Positions 26,258-35,751 of a DNA stretch of 64,000 nucleotides are shown piece after piece (positions within the stretch are counted from its first letter, which is position 1; every line of letters starts with the position of its first letter). The DNA comes from Bog-756 sp963813525 (GTDB lineage Bacteria; Actinomycetota; Acidimicrobiia; Acidimicrobiales; RAAP-2). Where the stretch lies: the NCBI GenBank assembly GCA_963813525.1, contig CAWEZI010000002.1:62001-126000 (forward strand), read 5' to 3'. The notes under the pieces were generated by a model. It was not told the DNA's origin and did no database searches. It worked only from the letters and a program-made list of their open reading frames with translations. The translations under genes and the position numbers were made by a program.

Positions 26258-27316
26258 TCAGCCGTACTGGCTGAGCAGGTCGGTGAACGCGTAAGCGGCC
26301 TGGTCGATCCCGCTGCAGCTGCCGGCCCGGGTGGAAAGTCCGGCCGCGCACGGTCGATCGCGGTTGACGGCCCAGAAGGTCAGCCGGGCCAGGTGCTCCG
26401 TCTCGGCGAAGTTGAGGATCTGTTGGAAGTCGGCGACGGAGACCGTCTCGTCGGTCTCGTCGGTCTCGCCGTTCATGGAAGAGATGCCGAGGTGGGCGTA
26501 GGCCTCAGCTGCCGACTCACCGTAGGCCGAGGCCATATCGGCCTCGAGGCCTTCTGCCGCCTGAATCGATACGGTCCCCATGTCGCTCACCGGCGCACCG
26601 AAATCGAAGGGCATGATCGTCCACGCGTAGGGTTGGAACCCGAGGGCGGCAGCCTGCTCGATCATGGCTTCGCCGTCGGCATCCGGACCCGTTTGGTTGG
26701 TGCCGAAGGTGACCGATATCTCGAGCGTGGGGTCCTCCTGTTGGAGGTCGGCCAGCGCCTCGATGACCCGCTTGCGGACCGTTGATTTGGTGAACTCGGT
26801 GTGCTCGATGTCGATGTCGATGGCGGACAGCCCGTAGTCGTCCACCACCTGTTGGTAGGCAGCGGTCAGGGCGGGCACTGTCTTGCAGGCGGCACCGAGC
26901 TTGGATCCGCTCCATCCCCCGAACGACACGTCGACGTCCCCGCCCGCTGATCGGACGGCGGCGATGGCTGCCGCATCGCTCCCGCCCAGCAGAGGCCGCG
27001 ACCCGTCCCACTCGGGATGACAGCCCTTGTGGGCGAGGACGAAGGCGAGGGTCAGGTCGTGGATACCGGTGGCGCTGAGGACATCGGCCGGCGGCTGCGG
27101 GTCCCCCCAACCCAGGTATTCGTAGGGAGCGGCCAGGGCAGTGGGTTGCGACCCTTCGGAAACGACCGGCAGCGCGCCGCCGTGATCGGACCCGGTCGGG
27201 ACCGGCGTGGTGGCGCCGGTTTCGCCGGCCAACGGGACCCCCACCACGACGAGCAGGGCCAACACGGCGCCGGTGACGACCGCCCACCGCGCTCGGATCT
27301 TTTGCCTGTTGTCCAT
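26258..27316 (-). CDS. Secreted GH18 chitinase-like protein
   Basis: 352 residues. A membrane anchor or signal sequence lies at residues 12-30 (AVVTGAVLALLVVVGVPLAG). The remainder is a GH18-type TIM barrel: DLTLAFVLAHKGCHPEWDG, DVDVSFGGWSG (the SxGG strand), and the catalytic DxDxE at Asp167, Asp169 and Glu171 in SAIDIDIEHTEF. It resembles bacterial chitinase catalytic domains found in actinobacteria. No carbohydrate-binding module is present. Chitin or another beta-GlcNAc polymer is the expected target, but substrate-binding loops were not checked. Confidence 0.82.
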   Translation of the reverse strand: MDNRQKIRARWAVVTGAVLALLVVVGVPLAGETGATTPVPTGSDHGGALPVVSEGSQPTALAAPYEYLGWGDPQPPADVLSATGIHDLTLAFVLAHKGCHPEWDGSRPLLGGSDAAAIAAVRSAGGDVDVSFGGWSGSKLGAACKTVPALTAAYQQVVDDYGLSAIDIDIEHTEFTKSTVRKRVIEALADLQQEDPTLEISVTFGTNQTGPDADGEAMIEQAAALGFQPYAWTIMPFDFGAPVSDMGTVSIQAAEGLEADMASAYGESAAEAYAHLGISSMNGETDETDETVSVADFQQILNFAETEHLARLTFWAVNRDRPCAAGLSTRAGSCSGIDQAAYAFTDLLSQYG

Positions 27317-27339
27317 GGTCCCCTCTCGGCGGCAGATGC

Positions 27340-28594
27340 CTAGTCCTGTTGCGCGGCCCGCAGCTTCTTGGCCATGGACTGCAACAGCTTCCAGCCGATA
27401 GTCCCGTTCTCCTGTACCAGTGGGCGGAACTCCCAGAAGGTGAGCCCGTAACAGACCAGCTCACTCGATGCCGTGACGGTGGCGGCGCGCGGACCCTCGT
27501 CGATCAGGGCGATCTCGCCGAAGTAGTCGCCCCGTTGCAGGGTTCCCTTCTCCTCACCGCGGATCGAGACCGTGGCCTCGCCGGAATCGATGAGGAAGAA
27601 GGCTGCGCCCCCCGAACCTTCCATCACCACCGTTTCACCAGCGGCGAAACGGCGTTCCTTGAGCAGGCCGTGCGATCTGTCGGATCTCCTTCCGATCGAG
27701 GTCGGCAAAGAGCGGCACCAGCTTGAGCGTCTCCACGGGGTGCCTATCTCGGTGGCTGACGGGGAATCCTGCTGGGGTGGCCGCCCGGTGGTCACCGCCC
27801 GGCACTGCAACAGATAGAGGGTCCCGCCGGCGAACGCCCACTCGACGTCGCGGGCCGGACCGTAGGCCTGCTCGCACCGGTCTGCGAGCTGGCTCAGTTC
27901 TCGCAGTTGATCCTCGTCGAGGCAGAGTTGTTCGGCCCGGTCAGAGGGGATCTTCTCCTCGACCGTTCCTCCTGTGGCCACCGAGCGGATGGCGATCGAC
28001 TTGCGGCCCGGCCTGGCCTCCAGCACCTGGCCGGCGCGGTCGATCCGGTAGTTGTCCGGAATGACAAGGCCGGCGACCACGGCTTCGCCCAGTCCCCAGC
28101 TGGCCTCGATGACCCGCTCGTCGGCACCGGTGATCGGATTCTCGGTGAACATCACCCCGGCCACATCGGGATCCAACAGCGTCTGGACAACAACGCCGAC
28201 ACTGGGGCGGGTGAAAAGACCGACCCGTTGCCGGTAGCTGATGGCCGAGTCGGAGTTGGCCGACCACCAGATCTCCCGCAGGGCCGCGGGCACCTCCGCC
28301 GCCGTGGGCACGTTGAGCAGGGTGAGGTGCTGCCCGGCGAAGCTGGCATCGGCGCCGTCCTCGTCGGCCGCAGAGGAGCGGACGGCCAGCGGTGCCGCCA
28401 GGGTCTGCGACCGCTTTGGCCACCCTGGCCATGGCCCGTTCATCGCCTGAGGCGACAGCCTCGACGACCGAGCCGGCCAGTGCCACACCGGGCGGGACCC
28501 GGAGTCCTTGTCGCTCAGCCTCGCCCAGCCCCACCGCCTTCGAACCGAAGAGCGAGGTCTGGCGCGCCTTGCCCAGAGGGACGACGTCCTTCAC
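27340..28594 (-). pseudogene. PEP/pyruvate-binding ATP-grasp domain fused to cNMP-binding domain, with three frameshifts
   Basis: The gene starts with GTG 28594, overlapping the upstream stop (GTGA). N-terminal PPDK_N/PEP-synthase motifs are LFGSKAVGLGEAERQG, APLAVRSSAADED and GADASFAGQHLTLLNV, then GVMFTENPITG, ASWGLGEAVVAGLV and the late RDVEWAFAGGTLYLLQCRAV. A cyclic-nucleotide-binding domain follows: LVPLFADLDRKEIRQIA, RGDYFGEIALIDEGPRAATV. These parts lie in three frames; shifts occur near 28400, 27745 and 27670, the last two compensating. Restored length is about 418 residues. ATP-grasp activity would phosphorylate the His domain encoded upstream. Functional status is uncertain. Confidence 0.7.
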
Positions 28595-30237
28595 GCCAGT
28601 ACGGTGACTTCGCCCGCCGTCCCGTCGACCCGTACCTGTGCCCCGTCCTGGATACGCTCGGTCGCCTCCCGGGTCCCGACAACCCCCGGTATGCCGTACT
28701 CACGGGCCACGATGGCCGAGTGGGAGAGCAGGCCGCCGTTGTCGGTGACGATGGCCCCGAGCAGAGGAAGGAGGATGTTGAAGGCCTCCGATGTGGCCTC
28801 GGTCACCAGCACGTCCCCCTGGACGATCCGGCCGAACTCGGAGGGACCCGAGACATGGCGCGCCGGCCCTTCGTAGACGCCCTGGCTGGCGGCCAGCCCC
28901 CGTAGGAGATCCTCTTCGTGCTCTTCCTGCGGAGCTCCCGAACACCTCACCCATGGCGATGCCCGTGGCCCGCATGAGGCGACCCATGGCCGGAGGCAGC
29001 CCCGACGGGTCCGGCGGCGGCGGGGGGGGAGGCCCGAGGGACGGGGGCGCGTCCTTGGCCGAGTGGGTGGCCCGGTAGGCGGCTCGGGCGGCGAGCTCGT
29101 CGGCGGACGGGCCCTCGCCATCGGACAGGAGCGAGCTCATCTCTCCCGAGACTGGCGTCGATCAGGTGGTCGGCTTGGTCGATGCGACCTTGGCTGGCCA
29201 GCTTGCGCCCGGCGGCCAGGACCGCCCGTCGCATCAGACCGGACGCCCAGATGTCGCTGTAGATGCCCCGCTCGTCGCGCAGTCGGTAGGTGAGCCGGGC
29301 TTCCCCGAGCAGTTCGTCGAACTCGCTGCCGGTTCTGCTCGGGGACCTGTCCGGCGGACATCGGCGATCTTGTCGTCGAGATCCGAGGCCCCGCTGTCCC
29401 TGCCTGTCACGGCCACACGAATGGCCCGCAGCAGGGCGTCGGGCAACTCGAGGGCACCGGGCTCCGAGATGTCGAATCCGTCGAGAGGTCGGTACCCGAC
29501 GAAGTCGAGATAGCCCGACACGGCCGCTCCTGCCTCACCATCCAGGGCCCGCAGGGCGGCGACGATCTCGACCGGGTCGTCTCCCGAATCGAGGAGGGCC
29601 AGAGCGGCGGAGTCTTGTCCGATCGCCGAAATGAGTCGCTCGAGTTCGACGGACCCGCCGGCCGAGACGGACGCCGAACCACGCATGAGACCCAGTAACT
29701 GGGCCGGGGCCAGCCCCGTCCAGTCCCCGACGTGGGCCAGGAAGTCGCCCGTCGGAATCATGGCCGACGCCGTGATACCGCATGTGTTGGGAGATCATGG
29801 CCGAGTGGTGGTCGCGGCATCGGGTCAGATAGGCGATCATCGCCCTTTCCGACAGAGCGTCGGGATCGATGGCCTGGATCTCCCGATGGGCGGCGATGGC
29901 AGCCGGCTTGACGGTGTCGTCCCACTCGCGCAGCTGCTCCCGCCAGAGCTTGCTTGTCGAAGACCTCTTCGGCCCGCTGGAAGCGTTGTGGGATCTCTTC
30001 CTCGGGGGCCGGCTTCATCGTGTTGTAGGCGAATCCGTTGACGTAGGCCGTCTGCATGCCGTCGATGAGCATCCCGTAGAAGCGGGCGAAATCGCTGGTG
30101 CCGCGGATGAAGGCCTCCGGATGGGTCTCCGCCCAATAGCGGGTCACCGGTCGGGGAAAGTGCACCGGATCCAGACCCCAGGGCCCCGGGCCCGGTGGAT
30201 CGAAACGGAGTTCTGCGTCTGTCTCGATATTTGTCAT
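28591..30237 (-). pseudogene. PEP-utilising enzyme with swivelling His domain, with about five frameshifts
   Basis: Start ATG 30237 has GGGAGGATC upstream. The frame-corrected product is about 548 residues: a helical region (YWAETHPEAFIRGTSDFARF, FAYNTMKPAPEEE, MIPTGDFLAHVGDWTGLAPA) and a C-terminal PEP-mobilising domain with the phospho-His in TDNGGLLSHSAIVAREYG and IPGVVGTREATERI. The pieces lie in all three frames, with shifts near 29950, 29765, 29345, 29145 and 28935. This is the second half of a PEP synthase/rifampin phosphotransferase-like enzyme whose ATP-grasp half is the next gene. A G8 run lies at 29022-29029. Either a decaying gene or poor local consensus. Confidence 0.68.
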
Positions 30238-30358
30238 GGCCGATCCTCCCTTACGAGCCTCGGATCTCGGGGCCCCGCCGTCGGGAAGTCCGCCACGCAC
30301 CGTGTGTCCCTCCCGCTAGAACCATAAGAGTGCAGCTGAGCCAGGTCAATCGGTGTGG

Positions 30359-31621
30359 TCAGAACCCGGTCCCGCTCCTCGGCGCGGGCCGGGTGGTGAG
30401 CAGGGAGTCGGCCACCGACAGGCTGCCCGGCTTCACCTCCTCGATGCGTCCGCCGGCAGCCAACAACCAAGCCGGAAAACCGCCCATGTAGAGAGATCCG
30501 AGGGCGGGAAGGCCGAGCCGGAGATCGGCTTCGGCACCGTTCCGGGCCCGGCGGCACGAGGCGCCGTCCGGCCCGGCCTCCAGCACCCAGCGGCCCGGTG
30601 CCTGGTCGACCGGGCCCTCTGACGACGCCGGCGGGAGTACGTCGAGGGTCAAACGACCCTCGGCCTGGTAGCCGCGGGCCTCGAAGGCGGCTCCGGTATC
30701 CAGGATCCTCACGTAGAGGCGGTCCTCGATGCCCACCGTCTGAAGCTGGCGCGGATCGGCCAGACGCCAGCGAATCGGCTCGTCCACCGGCCGGCGGGTG
30801 ACGGTGACCCTGCCGACCAGATCCAGGTCCAGAACGAAGCGCCAGAGGGCGGCTTCGACCTCGGCCGTTTCGCCGCGCAGTTCCTCGACGACGATGTTGG
30901 ACCGCTCCCCCCGGAACACGTTGGTATCGGGCGCAGCCCGGAAGAGGGCGTAGCCACCGTCGCACACCACATGAAAACGGGCCGACAAGCCGCCGCGCTG
31001 GTGCTTGCGGTCGAGCAGGAGCTGTGTCCAGTAGCCGGTGCTGCGGTCGACCTCGCCGGCTCGGGTCAGACGCTGACGGTCGAAGATGGCGGGCAGGACC
31101 TCCAGGGCCTCTTCCTTGGTTATGAGGGCGAGGTCGGTGGTGGGTGCCGGGACGGCGAACCCTGAAGCTCGACTGTCGATGGAGTACTCGGCCAGGTTGG
31201 CCGCCAGTCCATACCCGAAGCGACCGTAGATGATCGATTCCGAAGCCTCGAGACCGGCGATCGCTTCACCCCGTTGACGGGCGTCGTCATGCATGGTCGT
31301 CATCAGTTGGCGGAGGAATCCCCGGCGTCGGTGGGTGGGATGGACGCCGACGGCGGTGACCCCCGCCATGGGTACGGTCGGACAGGGTTGTCCGGTCGCT
31401 GCCGGAAGGGTGACGTTCAAGCTGTGGATGGCGCTGTTGCCCACGAAGTTGCCACCCGCATCCACCACCCAGGCCCTGTCGAGGGGGGCGCTGGCTGCCC
31501 ACGCGTCGAAGTCGGCGACCTGATCGGGGTCGCCGGCGAAGGGATCGAGAAACGGAACCATCACCGACCGTCGGAACGCCTGCGCTTCTTCGGGCCGGAT
31601 CTTTCTCACGACGGGGTCCAT
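30359..31621 (-). CDS. Eis-like GNAT N-acetyltransferase
   Basis: 420 residues from ATG 31621 (an upstream in-frame ATG at 31657 is possible). N-terminal GNAT with the acetyl-CoA loop AVGVHPTHRRRGFLRQLMTT near residue 110, a second GNAT-like fold in the middle, and a C-terminal SCP2-like fold (EADLRLGLPALGSLYMGG). This three-part layout and the C-terminal carboxylate end are those of Eis, which acetylates amines of aminoglycosides and other substrates in mycobacteria. Members outside mycobacteria have varied substrates, so antibiotic resistance is not claimed. Confidence 0.85.
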   Translation of the reverse strand: MDPVVRKIRPEEAQAFRRSVMVPFLDPFAGDPDQVADFDAWAASAPLDRAWVVDAGGNFVGNSAIHSLNVTLPAATGQPCPTVPMAGVTAVGVHPTHRRRGFLRQLMTTMHDDARQRGEAIAGLEASESIIYGRFGYGLAANLAEYSIDSRASGFAVPAPTTDLALITKEEALEVLPAIFDRQRLTRAGEVDRSTGYWTQLLLDRKHQRGGLSARFHVVCDGGYALFRAAPDTNVFRGERSNIVVEELRGETAEVEAALWRFVLDLDLVGRVTVTRRPVDEPIRWRLADPRQLQTVGIEDRLYVRILDTGAAFEARGYQAEGRLTLDVLPPASSEGPVDQAPGRWVLEAGPDGASCRRARNGAEADLRLGLPALGSLYMGGFPAWLLAAGGRIEEVKPGSLSVADSLLTTRPAPRSGTGF

Positions 31622-31735
31622 GGGCCCAGTCTGTCCACGCCGTGGGGCAGCCGCCATCGGCCCGGGCCTCCCCGGGCCCGAGAGCCAGCCAACGAGACGG
31701 ACGAGTCAGTCGTTCCGCTCAGCCGAGGATGACGG

Positions 31736-32683
31736 TCAACCGTCGACCAGGTCGACGCCCACAGCGCGGGTCGCCTGGTTCGGCGGGACGATCTCGTCGA
31801 AATACTCCACCGTGACCGTCTTTCCGGTCCGGTCGGGATAGGGAAACGGATAGTCGGCCACCCGGACCCGTCCGGTGGGACGGTAGCGACCGTTGTCGAT
31901 GACCTCGCGGGGCACGTAGGGGTCCCTTCCCATGCTGCGAAAGAGGCGAGCGGTCGGCTCCCAGATCGAGGTCCGCTCGTGCCAACGCAGTCGATCCAGC
32001 TTGCGGAGGAGAACGATGAGGGTCACCAAGGTTCCCGCCATCACGCCGGCGACCAGCGCTCCCCAGATGGTCCCACCGGGCAGAACGGCGATCAGGGCCA
32101 TGAGTAGGAACAGGAGGAGCAACATCCCCGTCCATTCCGTGGGTGAGAGGGCCTGACCGCTGGCCGCCTCGATCAGTGCTCGGTTGGCCCCCATGTCGAT
32201 GCAGATCTCGACGGACTCCTTGTAGACGACCTCCTCTTGGCGGGTACTCGGTTCGAGAGAGATGACGGCGCTGGTGAGGGCCAGATGGGAGGGCGCCGAA
32301 CGCCAGTTGTCGACCAGCCGGTAGTCGATCTGGTCGGTGAGCTGACGGTCGATGAGGTCCCGAATGGTGGCCCGCACGTCTTCGGCAAAGACCGCCACCA
32401 AATTGTGGATCGAGAGGAGTGAGGCGTTCCCCTTGCTCAGGAGGTCCTGCACGAGGGCCAGGCGTTCCCGGGTGCGGACGATGGTGAAGGCCATGAGAAT
32501 CCCGAACAAGAAGCTGGCGATGCTGGCCAGCGCCACGTCGACCCGGACGTCGCCCCTGTTGGGACCGACCAGGTACGACGCCACGGCCACGATGACGCCG
32601 CTTGTCACCGCGGGCCATACCGCCGATTCGCCGTGGATGATCGAGGTCGCTCTCGATCGAAACCCTCGTGCCACCGGAGTCAC
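31736..32683 (-). CDS. Uncharacterised membrane protein
   Basis: About 315 residues; start uncertain between GTG 32683 and 32674 (the frame is open to 32770 but would overlap the divergent gene). Two N-terminal helices (WPAVTSGVIVAVASYLVG; VALASIASFLFGILMAFTIV) precede a helical cytosolic region (residues about 95-185). Two closely spaced helices (MLLLLFLLMALIAVLPGG; IWGALVAGVMAGTLVTLIV) and a basic C-terminal tail follow, with YRPTGRVRVADYPFPYPDR. I recognise no family. Topology resembles small membrane sensors or transport regulators, but there is no motif to support a role. Confidence 0.65.
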   Translation of the reverse strand: MTPVARGFRSRATSIIHGESAVWPAVTSGVIVAVASYLVGPNRGDVRVDVALASIASFLFGILMAFTIVRTRERLALVQDLLSKGNASLLSIHNLVAVFAEDVRATIRDLIDRQLTDQIDYRLVDNWRSAPSHLALTSAVISLEPSTRQEEVVYKESVEICIDMGANRALIEAASGQALSPTEWTGMLLLLFLLMALIAVLPGGTIWGALVAGVMAGTLVTLIVLLRKLDRLRWHERTSIWEPTARLFRSMGRDPYVPREVIDNGRYRPTGRVRVADYPFPYPDRTGKTVTVEYFDEIVPPNQATRAVGVDLVDG

Positions 32684-32755
32684 GGTAGCCGTTGGTAACG
32701 GAGCGCTCGCCTGTGATGGCGCTGTTTCATCCCCATGTGGGCAAGAATGACCCCG

Positions 32756-33103
32756 ATGGCGTTCGGTCAACAGTCCGGGCCGCCGGCTTCACCACGGCAG
32801 GTGCGAGAGTTGCTGATCCTGCTCCAGGAGGCCGGCCATGTCGACTTCCGCGATGCACGTGGCCCGATGGGCTTCACCCAGCGTCAGGCGGGTGGCAAGT
32901 TCGCTCGGGACGAAGCGGCGGCGTTCATCAGCCAGCTGCAGGATGCCGAGTCCGGCGAGGATGCTCCCGTGGCTGCGCCGGCCTGGCGGCAATCCGCCCG
33001 ACAGCAGATGATGAGCCGGTTGCCCTCCGAGCAGCTTGCCGACGAGCTCCGTCGTCGTGGCTGGACGGCCACCGAGCCGCCGGAGCGGGCATCGGGAGCC
33101 TGA
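32756..33103 (+). CDS. Small conserved actinobacterial protein of unknown function
   Basis: 115 residues. It begins AFGQQSGPPASPRQVRELL, continues ILLQEAGHVDFRDARGPMG and FTQRQAGGKFARDEAAAFI, and ends with a helical RLPSEQLADELRRRGW. I know this N-terminal pattern from small uncharacterised actinobacterial proteins; no function is established. ATG 32756 is chosen over 32735 and 32747 because the family starts at this point. It is divergent from the membrane protein gene. Confidence 0.7.
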   Translation: MAFGQQSGPPASPRQVRELLILLQEAGHVDFRDARGPMGFTQRQAGGKFARDEAAAFISQLQDAESGEDAPVAAPAWRQSARQQMMSRLPSEQLADELRRRGWTATEPPERASGA

Positions 33104-33264
33104 CCTGGGCAGGCGCCGGGCTGACCTGTGCCGGGTCTGCCGGTGGCAGAAGGGGCTGAGATCCCCGCTCCGAGATCCGGCGAACAGGTGCCCCGGCCGG
33201 GTCTGTGCCACCATGGCCTCGTTGCGAGCGAAGGCCCGTGACCGAGATGCACCGGGGGAGCGCT

Positions 33265-34188
33265 GTGGAAGACCTGGCCGGCAAGGTGGCGGTGGTGACC
33301 GGCGGCGCCGCCGGCATCGGACGGGGCATCGTCGAGGCGCTGCTCGACGAGGAGGCCCGGGTGGTGATCGCCGACATCGAAGCACCGGTGCTGGAGGCAA
33401 CGGTGGCCGAGCTGTCGGCCCGCGGGGATGTCGGCGGCGTGGTCACCGACGTCTCGGACCCGAGCTCGGTCGAGGCGCTCGCTGATTTCGTGTTCGACCA
33501 GTACGGGATGTGTCACGTGTTGTGGAACAACGCCGGGGTGACCTCGGGCGGAGGCGGAAACCCGTGGGACCAGGAAGCCAACGACTGGCGGTGGTGTTTC
33601 GGGGTCAACGTCTTCGGAACCTCCAACGGGGTGTTGGCCTTCGTGCCCCGGATGATCGCCTCCGGCCACCCGGGTGTGGTGGTGACCACCTCCTCGGGCG
33701 ACGGAGGTATCGCGCCGGTTCCCTATGCGTCGGTGTACGCCTCGTCCAAGGCCGCCATCAGCTGCTTCACCGAGGCCCTGGCTCACCAGTTCATCGCCCA
33801 GAAGACCAAGCTGTCGGCGTGCATCTTCTACCCGTCGGGTGGGCTGCTCGAGACCGGGCTGTGGGAGGCCCAGCGAAACCGTCCGGAGGCGCTGGCCCGC
33901 CAACGGCCCCGCCCGCCGGCACCCGGCACCACCTTCGCCGAGTTCAAGGCGGCATTGGCCGCAGCCGGGCGCCCCACCGACACGGTGGACTTGTCCGAGC
34001 TGGGCCGGTTCGCCGTGCAGGGTGTCAAAGAAGGGCGCTTCGTGATCAGCCACAACCTGGACGAGGCCGGACGCCTGCTCCACGCCCGGGCCGACGCCAT
34101 CGCCCAGGGAGCCCTTCCCCCTTCGGCCATCGATGGACTGGCTTCGGCCGGAAAGGCTGGCGCCGGGAAGGAAAGGGAGGACCGGTGA
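33265..34188 (+). CDS. SDR-family oxidoreductase
   Basis: 307 residues from GTG 33265, preceded by GGGGGAG 4 bases upstream; ATG 33247 is an alternative. The cofactor loop is VAVVTGGAAGIGRGIVEA, with NNAGVTSGGG; the catalytic set is Ser in VVTTSSGDGG and YASSK. The C-terminal extension (about residues 215-300) is longer than in classical SDRs, with FAVQGVKEGRFVISHN. Its stop overlaps the GTG of the amidohydrolase by 4 bp, so both belong to one catabolic unit. Substrate unknown. Confidence 0.88.
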   Translation: MEDLAGKVAVVTGGAAGIGRGIVEALLDEEARVVIADIEAPVLEATVAELSARGDVGGVVTDVSDPSSVEALADFVFDQYGMCHVLWNNAGVTSGGGGNPWDQEANDWRWCFGVNVFGTSNGVLAFVPRMIASGHPGVVVTTSSGDGGIAPVPYASVYASSKAAISCFTEALAHQFIAQKTKLSACIFYPSGGLLETGLWEAQRNRPEALARQRPRPPAPGTTFAEFKAALAAAGRPTDTVDLSELGRFAVQGVKEGRFVISHNLDEAGRLLHARADAIAQGALPPSAIDGLASAGKAGAGKEREDR

Positions 34189-35426
34189 CCGACACGCTCG
34201 AGCCGGACTACCGGTACACCGTCGTATCGGCCGACGCCCACGCCGGCGCCGATATTTGCGACTACCGGCCCTTTCTGGCGGCCACCTGGCACGACGAGTT
34301 CGACGCCTGGGCTGCGTCGTACGTCAATCCCTTCGCCGACCTTTTGGCCCCGACCGCCTACCGCAGCTGGGACTCCGACCGGCGCCTGGCCGAAAACGAT
34401 GCCGACGGGATCACCGCCGAAGTGCTGTTCCCCAACACGGTGCCCCCCTTTTTCGAGGAAGGGAGCCTGGTGGCGTTGCCTCCCACCGCGTCGGAGTACG
34501 ACCGCCGGTGGGCCGGTATCCAGGCCCACAACCGGTGGCTGGCCGAGTTCTGCGCCCGGGTACCGGGTCGTCGGGCCGGCGTGGTCCAGATCTTCGCCAA
34601 CCGCATTGACGACGCCCTGGCCGAGGTGCGGTGGGCGGCCGAGACGTTCTCGCCGTTCGGCGGCATCCTCCTTCCCTCCCTGCCGCCCGGGTCCGATCTC
34701 CCGCCCCTGTGGGACCCGGCCTATGAGCCGCTGTGGACACTGTGCGAGGAGCTCGGCGTGGTGGTCAACATCCACGGGGGAGGCGGCCTCCCCGACTACG
34801 GCGACGCCGAAGTGGCCCGGGCCATCATGCTGGTCGAACTGCCCTGGTTCTCCCACCGTTCGGTATGGCATCTCATCTTCGGAGGTGTGCTCGAGCGCCA
34901 TCCGGCGCTGCAGGTGGTGCTGACCGAACAGGGGCTGGCCTGGGTGCCCCGGGGACTCGAGACCCTCGACTGGTTCTACGGCCGGATGACGCTCGGAGAC
35001 GCGGCCGAGGCCAACTTCTTCGGCGCCGCGGCCAAGGGGATGTCGATGACGCCGAGCGAGTACTTCCAGCGCAACGTCTCGGTGGGGGCCAGCTTCCTAC
35101 GGGCCAGCGAATCGGCCCTCCGCCACGAGGTGGGCGTGGCCCGGATCATGTGGGGTGCCGACTACCCCCACTCCGAGGGGAGCTATCCCTTCAGTCGGGA
35201 GGCGCTACGGGCCGCCTTCGGGACGTGCGACCCGATGGAGACCCGACAGATGGTCGAGGTCAACGCGGCCGATCGCTACGGGTTCGATCTCGACGCCCTC
35301 CGGCTCATCGGCCGGGAGATCGGACCGACGGTGGCCGAAGTGGCCACGCCACTCCTGGTCGACGAGTACCCCCGCGGCTCGACCTGCAACGCCTTCGACC
35401 GCCACCAGGTGCTGCGTTCCTGGTAG
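34185..35426 (+). CDS. Amidohydrolase-family (COG2159) metal-dependent hydrolase/decarboxylase
   Basis: 413 residues, translationally coupled to the SDR by a GTGA overlap, with AAAGGGAGG upstream. A TIM barrel of the ACMSD/gamma-resorcylate decarboxylase branch: YTVVSADAHAGAD carries the first metal His, VVVNIHGGGGLPD the second, and IMWGADYPHSEG the catalytic Asp. These enzymes use Zn or Mn for hydrolysis or non-oxidative decarboxylation. It resembles the amidohydrolase at 37305-38582, so the two are probably paralogues. A GC-rich hairpin 51 bp after the stop may end the transcript. Confidence 0.88.
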   Translation: MTDTLEPDYRYTVVSADAHAGADICDYRPFLAATWHDEFDAWAASYVNPFADLLAPTAYRSWDSDRRLAENDADGITAEVLFPNTVPPFFEEGSLVALPPTASEYDRRWAGIQAHNRWLAEFCARVPGRRAGVVQIFANRIDDALAEVRWAAETFSPFGGILLPSLPPGSDLPPLWDPAYEPLWTLCEELGVVVNIHGGGGLPDYGDAEVARAIMLVELPWFSHRSVWHLIFGGVLERHPALQVVLTEQGLAWVPRGLETLDWFYGRMTLGDAAEANFFGAAAKGMSMTPSEYFQRNVSVGASFLRASESALRHEVGVARIMWGADYPHSEGSYPFSREALRAAFGTCDPMETRQMVEVNAADRYGFDLDALRLIGREIGPTVAEVATPLLVDEYPRGSTCNAFDRHQVLRSW

Positions 35427-35476
35427 AGGTGGGGTGGCCTCGGCTACCCGGACGAAGAGGAGTTGGCGGCAACCCG

Positions 35477-35501
35477 CCCGCCCCGGCTAGTCCGGGGCGG
35501 G
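35477..35501 (+). terminator. GC-rich hairpin after the SDR-amidohydrolase unit
   Basis: CCCGCCCCGG (35477-35486) pairs perfectly with CCGGGGCGGG (35492-35501) over a 5-base CTAGT loop. It lies 51 bp past the amidohydrolase stop. There is no T-run after it, as is usual for actinobacterial hairpin terminators, so termination is probable rather than certain. Confidence 0.5.
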
Positions 35502-35578
35502 CCGACCTCGAGGGATTTCCGCCAGAAGCAGGGCCAGGAAGGCGCCGATCGATGCTGAATCGCGCCCGGCCCTCTTGA

Positions 35579-35713
35579 ACAGCCCGACGGAAGTACAGCG
35601 CGGGCCGCCTTCCCCATCGAAAGCTGATGCGGAACATCGAGCTGTACGGCACGCAGGTGGTGCCCAAGGTTCGAGAGATCCTCACGGAGGAATCGGCGCT
35701 CCTCGCAGGTTGA
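35579..35713 (+). pseudogene. Remnant of a luciferase-like (LLM) oxidoreductase C-terminus
   Basis: The 325-bp stretch between the amidohydrolase and the dimethylformamidase-like gene holds a short open frame whose end, MRNIELYGTQVVPKVREIL then TEESALLAG and TGA, closely resembles the last helix of LLM flavin/F420 oxidoreductases. The frame is closed by a TGA at 35576, so at most 44 codons remain. It is best read as the 3' end of a deleted gene. The alternative is a chance frame. Confidence 0.35.
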
Positions 35714-35751
35714 CCTCCCGCCACGTGATCTGGCCCAGTTATGGTCGGGAG

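Noticed and set aside
27340..30237. Programmed ribosomal frameshifting
   Set aside because: About eight shifts in both directions in two genes cannot all be programmed, and no repeated slippery heptamer with a downstream structure was seen.
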